NCBI GenBank assembly: GCA_034359265.1 | Contig: CP136890.1 | Coordinates: forward strand, 30,608,501 to 30,672,500 | Reading direction: 5' to 3' | Length of the DNA stretch: 64,000 nt | Source of the DNA: Canna indica | Lineage: Eukaryota; Streptophyta; Magnoliopsida; Zingiberales; Cannaceae | Shown here: in pieces, positions 23,201-32,136 of the stretch | How the letters are laid out: each line of letters opens with the position of its first letter | How positions within the stretch are numbered: the first letter of the stretch is position 1 | Position numbers and translations under genes: made by a program | The notes under the pieces: model-generated | What the model saw: only the letters and a program-made list of their open reading frames with translations | What the model was told of the DNA's origin: nothing | Databases searched by the model: none

Positions 23201-23708
23201 CTGCGGCTTCTTTATTCGGTAATTCAATCTCTACCGCAGCCCCTACTTCTGTGATATCAACCGCTGTAGTATCTGGTGGGACTGATGTCTGAAGAACTGG
23301 CCGATCAATATTATCATTCAGGTGGAATTGACCCCCAAGACTATCAAGTATCATAGTTCTATAGGGATTACATTGACCGGATGAAGAAGCACCAGCAGAG
23401 GAAGATTCACCATATGTTTGAACGATAGGATTGCTCGACGTCCCGACTTCGCGTGACTCCCCGTGACAAGTCCATAGAAAATATCTTGGTGCAAATCCTT
23501 TGCTATATAGATGCAGAGTGACAGTCTCCCGATCCAAAAATCGTCCATTTGAACAAATGCGGCACGGACATCGGATTTGATCACCCATGCTAACGAAATT
23601 CCGATTCGAATAGGCGAAATTTAGGAAGTATGTTACGCCTAATCGAAACTCATTCGTTAAAGCTCCACGATCAAGACGTCGGTACATCCAACTTCGATCA
23701 GCCGACAT
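20237..23708 (-). CDS. CACTA transposase (Tnp2/TnpD type), one frameshift
   Basis: The frame opens at MSADRSWMYRRLDRG (23708); an upstream in-frame ATG at 23729 may lie in an intron, since ttgattgacag precedes. In order come a transposase-associated Cys motif (CPCRICSNGRFL), a zinc ribbon (CILCYKENVQLDKCPVC), the Tnp2 core with TDGFNPFG and HNLDVMHIEKKVFDNI, a DUF4218-like segment (RYLLPDNIWGPLTEL), then a DUF4216-like segment (GYFVNGYKFHT, then VILFRCHWF). A Glu/Asp-rich tail ends at 20237. One 1-nt indel in an A7 run (T7 at 21338-21344) stops the first frame at 21315; the next frame is open from there to 20237. Expected length is near 1150 residues. It would cut and join the element ends. 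Confidence 0.9.
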
Positions 23709-23782
23709 GATTCTGTCAATCAATGACAATTTCTTTGGTTAATGTCTTTAGGTGAGATTGTCCTATTCCATTCGGGATTTAT

Positions 23783-23972
23783 GTTATTTGAACTGCACTT
23801 ACGTTTTTATTTTAACTGTTAACTAATTATTCTAAATTTCGGCAGCATCTCCCTATAGTTCTCCGAATACGCATATCATCTGGGCGCGTATCGGAGAACA
23901 AGAGAGATGTTGCCGAAATTTAGAATAATTAGATAACAGTTAAAATAAAAACGCAAGAGCAGTACAAATAAC
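23783..23972. repeat. long imperfect palindrome upstream of the transposase
   Basis: Arms 23783-23872 and 23886-23972 are inverted copies with about nine in ten positions matching, around a 13-nt loop. The shared core includes gtttttattttaactgtta and ctaaatttcggc. It lies 75 bp upstream of the transposase frame, so a transcript from the right end would carry a hairpin of about 190 nt in its leader or first intron. Confidence 0.85.
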
Positions 23973-24181
23973 TATATTCCCAAATTGTCCAATCAGGGAC
24001 AATTCAAGAATTGTACATCGTATAAAAGATCATCTACTTCTTTTACACGAACATACAATCCCCGAACGGATCTAAGGTTTTGCTAAATCATATCCGACTC
24101 GTCGATGCGTACGTGAAACATATGAACTCGTCGGATGCATGATTATTTTCTAAATGTTTCGAGACCGTTCGAGTCCATATT

Positions 24182-24296
24182 GGACGATTACGGCACGCGT
24201 CCGAAGTGGACGATTCCGGCGCGCGTACGAAGTGGACGATACCGGCGCGCGTCCGAAGTGGACGATTCCGGCGCGCGTCCGAAATGGATAATTCCG
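24182..24296. repeat. 26-bp GC-rich tandem repeat
   Basis: About four and a half copies of a unit reading gtccgaagtggacgattccggcgcgc lie in otherwise AT-rich DNA of the CACTA element, between the long palindrome and the GC-rich right end. Each unit has a short GGACG/CGTCC inverted pair. A promoter or leader role is possible but not shown. Confidence 0.8.
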
Positions 24297-24765
24297 AAAT
24301 TAATCTAAACCCTAAAAATTATTCTAACAAACTAAATAACTAATCTAAATAATTAATCTAAATAATTAATTAACAATTAATTAACAAATAAAAAACAATT
24401 AAAAAACAATAATAAAATATTATTAAACTACAAATTCCGGCGCCGGAGTCAGGTGGACTCCGGCGCCGGCGTACACTGGTCGGACACACTGTCCGGCCAA
24501 TGTACAAGGTCCGGCGGCGGCCATCCGCCGACCGCCACCGGCCGAAACCCTATTTTTAGGGTTTCAGTCGGATTTTCTATCGACCGCAACGGGAAGAGAC
24601 GGCAGCAGGAGGGCACATACCTAACAGTGTCGGCAGCAGCGGGAGGAGTCATCGGCGTCGGCAGCAGCGGCAGCGGCGGCGAGAGGCGAGGAGAGGAGCA
24701 GCGGCGGCAACAGCGGGAGGAAGAAGGGGGGCGGGCGCGATTTGCGACCTATATAAACTTATCAG
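24297..24765. other. right-end leader region of the CACTA element
   Basis: An AT-rich block (24297-24430, with repeated taattaa phrases) is followed by a GC-rich block (24436-24750) rich in ggcggc and cggcgccgg. Given the gene orientation, the GC-rich block is the likely promoter or first-exon area of the transposase transcript. The frame at 24453-24851 shows no recognisable domain. Confidence 0.5.
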
Positions 24766-25045
24766 CAACGGCTCACTCGCCCGTTAGAAAGCCGTTGCTA
24801 ATAAGTTATCATCAGCAACGGCTCACTTGTCCGTTAGCAAGCCGTTGCTAATAAGTTATCATCTGCAACGGCTCACTTTTCCGTTAGAAAGCCGTTGCTG
24901 ATAATTAACATTATCAGCAACGGCTCGCATGTCCGTTAGAAAGCCGTTGCAGATACAACATATTTGCAACGGCTCGAGCGGCCGTAAGAATGCCGTTGCA
25001 AATAACAACGGCTTGAGCGGCCGTTGCTGATAGCCGTTGCTGAAG
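24766..25045. repeat. CACTA subterminal repeat region, right end
   Basis: Repeated modules of the form atcagcaacggctcac-ttgtccgttagaaagccgttgctgataa occur about every 60 bp. Each contains an AGCAACGGC and its inverted GCCGTTGCT. They mirror the left subterminal region and are the likely TnpA-type binding sites. Confidence 0.85.
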
Positions 25046-25121
25046 ACCAAGTTTCTAGTAGTGATCGCAGGTCTGCCACAAAAGGGAGGATGCCCTCCAT
25101 TATGTCAGGTAGGGGCAACAT

Positions 25122-26374
25122 TATTGGCCTAAGGTTTTCTACCTTGGTCTTAATCTCGGTTTTGATGATAACAAACATGGAACTAATGTTTCATTGAGAT
25201 ATATTTTCAGGTTCCATATTGGTTAGCACTCGATGTCCACAATCGAAAATATCGGAGAAATCAAAAAATCGGAATGACATTGGTCGACACGTTCGAGTTC
25301 ATCACGGAAATTTCTAGAATTTCGATGTGTGCAACAAAGACGCCCTGGACGAGTCTAGAGAACATCTGGAAAGCTCTCCAAGTTGATGCACGCTGATGGC
25401 CAGAACCCAAAAACGAAGCGCACAAGAAAAATACACAAAAATCAGCCCCTGCCTAGATTCGGTTGACCGACTGGTCGATCAGTAGAAGCCCGATATGGGC
25501 AGTAGGCTATTCGGTCGATCGGTCAGTCGGGCGAACGATGCCAGAAATTGGTAGAATGCCTTCGATCGCTCGCTCAGTCGATCGACGATCGACCGGCAAG
25601 CGATCGGGCATCGCCAACGAGCAGAAAAACACTCGTTGACGAGCCTTGTGAGTTGGGAGGTTATAAATACCCACCGTAATCTCTCTCCCTAAGGGTTATT
25701 GATGCTTCCAAGCCTCAAAGAGTGATCCTTAGCATCTCCTAAGTTCTTCCTTGATCAAATCCATAAAACCTAGCTCTTGATCCCTCATCCTCAAGTGTTC
25801 TTCATAAAAGGGGTCTTCAAGCTTGCTAGGATCAAGAAGAAGAGGTGTTCTTATTGTGATAAGTCCTCTTTACTCTCTTCCTGTGATTAAAGTGTTTTAA
25901 TTTTGTTTTGAATTGATTTGCTTAAGCTTGTAAGAAGATCAAGTGTTTGGTCTTGTGATTGAGTGGTATCCTTGGTATAGAAGGTATAAAGCCACTTGTG
26001 TAAACTAAGTTAGGAGTAGGTCATAGGATTTGAGATGGGAAAGCTCACTCGGTACGAAGGAGGGATACTTCCGAGTGTGGAAGTGCCTTCGAGGTGAGTG
26101 TAGGGTCTTTCCAGTGTAAAGTCCTCGATTTTAAGCTACTCATATTTTAGTGGATTTTGGTGTGAAATCCTAATCGTGGTGCTTAGGTAGTGGAGTGGGC
26201 ATTGGGATTGAACCACTATAAATCATAGTGTTAGCATTGATATATTATTTGTGTTAATTGCTTTGTCAATAATCGCTTTTGTATTTAGTTGATAAATTGC
26301 AATTTGCCTAAGTAGTTCAAGAAAACATTTAAAATGGAATTTAGGCGACAAGTTTAAAACGGAATTCACCAACA
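25122..26374 (+). mobile_element. solo family B LTR, plus orientation, TSD AACAT
   Basis: The LTR starts TATTGGCCTAAGG (one change from TGTTGG) and ends CCAACA, bounded by exact AACAT duplications (25117-25121 and 26375-26379). It has the family B hallmarks: ttttgatgataacaaacatgg near the start, a palindromic cluster near 25450-25610, gttataaatacc near 25663, and the gtggagtgggcattggg block. Removing it restores the gypsy gag frame. No internal region remains. Confidence 0.9.
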
Positions 26375-27623
26375 AACATGAGCCCCTAAGGGAATACATG
26401 TACAGGTTTGAGGCCATAGCGACCGAAATCCTCAACCTCAACCCATTAGTAGAATTATACTCCATCAAACTCGGGCTAAAGCTCGAATACTTTGCCGACT
26501 AGATCTCCCGGATGAAGCCTAAAGACATGGCTGATTCCATGAGAAAGCCACTAGCTTCAAAAAGATGGAGGAACTTGAGAAGCTAAAAAGGTCGACAGGC
26601 AAAATCTCAAGACCGCTATCGGGGACAGAAAAAGTGAAGATTGCAACCGCCACGAGCAAAACAATGGCAGAGGGTCGAGGTCACCACCTCGCCCAAGTGC
26701 CCGATTCAAGAGGTACACTCCTTTCAATACTAGGAAGGAAATCATCCTTCGCGACATCTACCCTCGCCAACGCGAGAAAGCAAAAGCTACCACCCAACGT
26801 TGATATGAACAAGAAGTGTGTATTCCACAACACCTATAGACACATCACCGAGGACTGTGTAGTACTCAGTGACCAACTTGAAGATTTTCTCGCCAGCGGA
26901 TTTGTAGGAGGCAGAGAATCGAGCTCGACCAAAAAGAGATCTCTTCGGGCGATCATGGCGATCGATAGCGCCACTCGCCCACACCAGCCCATCTCCAAAA
27001 CCTCGATAATATCATTCTATGAATCATATTTTCACATAACTAATCAAAACCTACACAACCCGATCGTAATCTCTGTGATTGCAGGAAACTTCATCATTAA
27101 AAAGGTCCTAGTCAACCAAGGCAGCTCTGTCAACATCCTCTTCTACTCCACCTTTGAGAAAATGCAATTAATAGAAGGCTCACTTACCCCATGCAAAGGA
27201 GACTTGGTAGGCTTCTTGAGAGAAAGGGTTCATGTCTGAGGAACCATATGGCTAAGGACGACGTTCAACTCTCAACCAAAGGCAAAAATAATTGATGTAC
27301 AATATCTAGTCATCAACATCTCCAGCCCATATCGTATGATCCTAGGACGATCATCCTTGAACAATCTAAGAGCTGTCGTATCCACTCCCCACCGATCAGA
27401 AATGAAATTTCCTATTTCAGAAACGAAAGTAGGCATGTTACACGCCGATCAAAGAGAAGCCTGGTGGTTCTATAATGAATGCCTCAAGCCAAGGATGGTT
27501 GAATCAAAGAAAGAACCTAATGACCCACAAGCACTTTCCACAATCGAAGGCAAACAGTCAGCAAAGGTTTTCGAGCCAAACCTGGGACGGGACATGCGAA
27601 AACAACCCCGACTCAATCCTTGA

Positions 27624-28152
27624 AAGAACTTGGGCCGTAATCAAATCATCACAACGAGCACAAATAAAGCTCAAACCGAGCACTTTCCTATACGCACAAT
27701 TTCTTTTTGCTTAATAAAATTGCATTCCTCGCATCTTTCTTTGTGAATGTCCAGGGAAATCTACAGCCATCCCATCGCTTTAACGAGTATTCCATTATGA
27801 AACCTACTTGAATCCTCATGCACAAGCTCGGCCTGAACCCTCCTCCCCCCCCCCCCCCCCCCCGATTTTTCACCTTCAGTGTCGTTGCTTCCGGCCCTAG
27901 AGCCCAGCTTTCCACTCAGCAACCAGAATTTAGTTTACACCAGTCTCGCTCGCCAGCCTCAATGCCTATTAAGGGCGCCCACGTCCCCAACGACTCCAAG
28001 CACGCTTCTTGCGAGCTTGGTTTTCACCGAGTCTGGTCCTCGACCCCCAGAGCTGTTACTTCCAGCCACAGAGCTCTTACTTGACTCCTCGCGTAAGGTC
28101 TTTCCTTAACGCTCCTCGGCGAGCTCGGCTTGAACCCCCGAGTGCAGTCCTA
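27624..28152 (+). repeat. gypsy 3' tail and start of the GC-rich tandem array
   Basis: After protease, an AT-rich tail (27624-27835) precedes a run of C (27841-27861). The tandem array follows, with modules such as gagctcttacttccagcc and gagctcggcttgaacccccgag. The array is cut at 28152 by a solo LTR and continues at 29617. The same tail-plus-array follows protease in the minus-strand copy (4494 to 3644). Confidence 0.65.
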
Positions 28153-29616
28153 TGTTGGCTTAAGGGTCTCTCTTAAGCTTCCATCTTCATTTTGATGATA
28201 ACAAACATGTATTTAATCTGTGTGTGAAGTTTGGAGTTCAGGTTGAGGTTGTGATAAGCATGCTAACTTCATTCGGAGAAACAAAAGGAAATATCGTCAA
28301 GAAATGATAGAAAAGAACGTCAAAGAAAGGCTCGGGTATAAATTAAGTAGAAATCATGTAATATTACCCCTATGATGATTTTATCCCAAGCCAAATTGTA
28401 AAGTTATCCAAGTTGAAACTTGGTAACTAAACCCCAAAAAGGCAAGTAACAAATTCAATGTAAAAATCAGCCTCAGCCTGAGTTTGGTCGACCGGTCGAT
28501 CGACCGAACAAGACAGATCTTTGGCAACAGCCAATTCGGTCGACTGGTCGATCGACCAAATGTTGTAAAACATGGCAGTAGCCATTCGGTCGACCGAAGT
28601 TGGTGAAGAGATTGCAGAAGGTTGCATCGGTCGATCGATCGATCGACTGACCGAAGCCAAAATTTGGCAGAAGGCTCATCGGTCAACCAGATGGCAGATC
28701 ATAAAGCCACGTCTAGGCTTCTCTACAACGGTCGATCGAATCGGTCGACTGGATTAGAAATCGCTGGTTGCGCCTTCAGCTTCCCTACATCGGTCGACCG
28801 ATTCGGTCGATTGGATCTAGGACAGAGGAAGCTACGACTCTTTCGGTCGACCCGTCGGTCAACCGAACAGTGCAGAAAATTCACAGAACGGGTGTAACGG
28901 CTAGTTTTCTAGCCGTTTAACTGCCCGTTCAGTTGAGGGGTTATAAATACCCCTCACCTACCTTCTTAAAAGTCTCTTAGAAAATTATTGAGCAATTCAG
29001 CAAGCGATTAAAAGCCTTCAAAGTGATCATTTTGTTGCGCCCTAAATTTTTGTCAAAATCCGCTTCAAGCGCCTGCTTTCCTCAACTCTACTACAACTCG
29101 AGTCTATCATCTGACAAGTTGAATGAGTGAAGGCTTGGGAAAAGAGCTTTGGTTTTTCTTTCTATTCTTAAGCTCTTTTACATTTTATTTAAAGTTTTAT
29201 TTCAGACTTGTTTTCCATATGTAATAGATGCTAGGTGTGCTAGGGAAACACTTAGGGGAAACTTTGTAGAATTGTGTTTTGCCTAGGTGAATAGGTTTGA
29301 GGGGTTCTCAGAGTGGTGAGAAGAGTGTCCTCATTGCATTCAAAGGGAAACACAAACTCTATAAAGTAGTGGTTAAAAATCCTTGGTGAGGAGCCAAGGT
29401 AGTGGAGTAGGCATTTGGCTGAACCACTATACTTACTCTTGTCTGCATTACTTTCTTATTTGCCTATTATTGTTCTCAATATTTGATCACATCTATTGTT
29501 AAGAAACACTTACACTCAATTAAAGTTAAATTTGAGTAAAAAGAAAAATTGATTAAATAGCAAAGGGGAAAGACACTATTCAACCTCCCCCTTCTAGTGT
29601 CGGATTTCACACAACA
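28153..29616 (+). mobile_element. solo family A LTR
   Basis: This 1464-bp copy of the 1367-2815 LTR starts TGTTGGCTTAAGGG and ends with ttctagtgtcggatttcacacaaca. Flanks are tccta (28148-28152) and tcctc (29617-29621), a 4/5 matching duplication; the interrupted array normally reads gcagtcctcg here. It carries the palindromic cluster (28485-28865) and a TATA box in an inverted repeat (28934-28956). There is no internal region. Confidence 0.88.
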
Positions 29617-30195
29617 TCCTCGACCCCCATAGCCACTACTTCCAGCCTCAAAGCCCTTACTCGGCTCCTCAGGCGTGGTCCTGCCTTATGCTCCTCCTCG
29701 AGCACGGCTTGAACTCCCGAGTGTAGTCCTCGGCCCCTAGAGCCGCTACTTCCAGCCTCAGCACCCTTACAGGACCAGGACTCAATTTTCACCAGCCTAA
29801 CTCATTGGCTATCACGCCACTACTTCCAGCCTCAAAGCCCATACTCGACTCCTCGTGCATGGTCCTGCCTTACGCTCCTCAACAAGATCGGCTTGAACCC
29901 CCGAGAGCAATCCTCGACCCCCCAGAGCCGCTACTTCTGGCCTCGGCGCTCTCATACGACCAGGACTCAGTTTTCACCAGTCTGGCTCGTTGGCTATCAC
30001 GCCACTACTCGACTCTTCGCGCGCGGTCTTGTCTTACGCTCCTTGGCAAGCTCGGCTTGAACCCCCGAGAGCAGTCCTCGGCCCCCAGAGTAGTTACTTT
30101 CGGCCTCAGTGCCCTTACACGTCCAGGACTAAGTTTTCACCTACCTAGCTCGTTGGCCATCATGCCACTACCTCCGGCCTCAAAGCCCTCAGACT
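29617..30195 (+). repeat. GC-rich tandem array, units of about 170-185 bp
   Basis: Units begin tcctcgacccc or tcctcggcccc near 29617, 29726, 29910 and 30077. They contain ccgctacttccagcctc, a gaccaggactcaattttcacc module and gctcggcttgaacccccgag. The first unit is short. The array belongs to the gypsy relic, downstream of protease. Frames across it are repeat-derived. Confidence 0.75.
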
Positions 30196-30306
30196 CTGTC
30201 CAGGAATTGCTAAAGGTGATTTCTCACCAAGACGGTTAGGAGTTTCCTCCTTAGACTCCGGAACCACAAGAACACCATCCTTCACCTCCTTGGAAGGGTC
30301 AACTAT
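30196..30306. other. unassigned segment between the tandem array and the LTR of copia C
   Basis: This short piece has an open frame on the minus strand containing DPSKEVKDGVLVVPESKEE. I do not recognise it and it is too short to call. It may be a further part of the gypsy relic. Confidence 0.3.
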
Positions 30307-30338
30307 TGGGTCATTCAGGACCGGGCAAATAACAAAAA

Positions 30339-30467
30339 CTTTGAAGATTGTATTCCGTCTTCTGCTCCGCAAATCCAAGATCCATGCATCTCGGCTAAAT
30401 CGATTCTATATCAAGAGTTATACCTTTGAAGATTGTATTCCGTCTTCTGCTCCGCAAATCCAAGATC
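30339..30467. repeat. 44-bp direct repeat in the copia C LTR
   Basis: The phrase ctttgaagattgtattccg, continuing through tctgctccgcaaatccaagatc, occurs at 30339-30382 and again at 30424-30467, 85 bp apart. Confidence 0.9.
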
Positions 30468-30569
30468 ACGATCTTGCTCCAGATCCAAGGTGCTACCAAG
30501 CGACGAACACCCTCTACGGTGAGCACACGGATGAACGCGATGAACAGGGCAGCTCCTAGGTGCTAGCCT

Positions 30570-32136
30570 TGTTGGAGAAATAGCAACACTAGAGGGGGGG
30601 TGAATAGTGTGTTAACTAAATTAATTAGCCTAAATTCAATTTTAATCGTTTACTTAGATCACTTAGGCAAATTAAAATTTTACGATTGGATGCGGAAGCA
30701 AGATAAACAATTAAGCACAAATAGAGTATCATTACAAACACACAAATTTATAATGGTTCGGCTCCAATGCCTACTCCACAACCTAAGCACCCAGCTTAGT
30801 ATTCTCAAACTAGGTTTACTAGATTAATTCTTGTTTCCCTTACAATGAGGAATTTGACTCGAAGAGTCTCACTCTCGACCTAAGACACTTCCACACCCAA
30901 AAGTCTCCGCCTTCTTATCGAGAGCACTCTTCCACCTCAACCCTAAGGGATAACTCAACTAATCCTAGTAAAACTAAGCTTATACAAGTGGCTTTACACC
31001 TTCACACCAAGGTAACCACTTAATTTCAAGACCTAACAATCCTAGGTCTTCACAGGCACAAATCCAAAGAAAACAATGTTCAAATAACAATTAAAATTAC
31101 AATTAAAAGAGCTTAAAGAGTAAACCAAAATTAAATACTCTTTTCCAAGTCTTCGACGCCTTCAACTCGCCAAGAAGTAGAGCTCGAATCAAATCCCAAG
31201 TTGAGACAGAGCGTGCGCTTGAAGAAGTTGTCGGCGAAAGAATCGAGCGAAAGCAATTTGATCTCTAGAAGGATCAAATCTCTCTTTTTGATGCACAATA
31301 ATATCTGTAAAAACGAGAGAAGAAGAATTAAAGAAGTTAGATGAATGATATCTATAGCCTCTCAAAGAAATGGTAGATCAACGGGTAGAAAATTATCCGT
31401 TACAGCCGCTCAATCGATTGGCCGGTCGACCCGACCGATCGACCGCAGGCTTACTGCGCTTAAATCGCACTGTCTAGTCGACCGAATGAGTCACGAGCCT
31501 CATGATCCACAGTCCGGTCGACCGACGTAGTGAAGCCAAGGTGATCAATCTTTGATTTCTAATTCGGTCGACCGATACACCCTCTGCCGCTTTTTACCTT
31601 CGATCGATCGACCGACCGGTCGACCGACGTAGCCTTTACGTGATTTCTTCCCTATCTTCGGTTGACCGACGGGTTGACCGAATGGCTACTGCCATTTTTT
31701 CACGACCTTCGATCGACCGACTGGTCGACCGACTGGTCGACCGACTGGTCGACCGACAAGGCTACCTCCAAATTCTAAGTACGTTCGGTCGATCGCCCGA
31801 TCGACCGAACCTAGGCTGAACTTAATTTTTTCAGCCTTCTTCTTCCACGCTTCGTTTCCGGGTTCCAGCTTTCAACGAGCATCAACTTGGAGAGCTTTCC
31901 ATGTGATCTTTGGGCTTGTCCAAGACGTCTTTGGTGCATAAGTCAAACTTTGAAATATTTCCGCGATGAACCCGAGCGCGACGATCAATGTCCTTCCGAT
32001 TTTTCGATTTATTTGATCGAGGACATCGAACGCTAACCGATATGGAACCTGAAAGATTTCTCAATGAAATATTAGTTTCATATTTGTTATCATCAAAACC
32101 GAGATTAAGACCAATGTTGAAAACCTAAAGCTAACA
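30570..32136 (-). repeat. 3' LTR of element B2 (1567 bp)
   Basis: The plus strand reads TGTTGGAGAAATAGC to GCTAACA. The PPT complement tatccccctttttg follows at 32137. The palindromic cluster spans about 31410-31815, including a tandem run of gaccgactggtc units near 31713-31762. Compared with the other LTR it has an extra segment of roughly 390 bp (about 30955-31340). Confidence 0.9.

Larger units (their letters stand above)
17914..25063 (-). mobile_element. En/Spm (CACTA) DNA transposon, 7150 bp, TSD ATC
   Basis: Termini are CACTACTAGAAA (17914) and TTTCTAGTAGTG (ending 25063), the inverted repeats of the CACTA superfamily. A 3-bp duplication ATC flanks it (17911-17913 and 25064-25066). Both ends hold many copies of an AGCAACGGC motif. 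Two genes lie on the minus strand: a Tnp2-type transposase (20237-23708) and a TnpA-like gene (18605-20158), so the transcriptional 5' end is on the right. The element sits in the gypsy gag relic, whose frame resumes across it. It is the least decayed large element in the window. Confidence 0.95.
15023..27623 (+). pseudogene. Ty3/gypsy gag-protease relic, plus strand, split by three insertions
   Basis: The ATG at 15023 opens MVGTQSQ, a gag N-terminus. Coding pieces are 15023-15616, 17837-17913, 25067-25121 and 26380-27623. Joined across the insertions, they follow the gag domain (TPYDGMGNPTLHL, ALLWFA, SLPTRSIQSF, then REYMYRFEAIA). A linker follows, then a protease-like block near 27105-27170 with NQGSSVNILFYSTF, where the usual catalytic Asp is Asn. 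Next comes the MILGRSSLNNLRAVVS block near 27331. Stops (for example TAG at 25110-25112 for Gln) and frameshifts break it. The frame ends at 27623 without reverse transcriptase or integrase. Gag and protease would have built and matured the particle. Confidence 0.8.
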
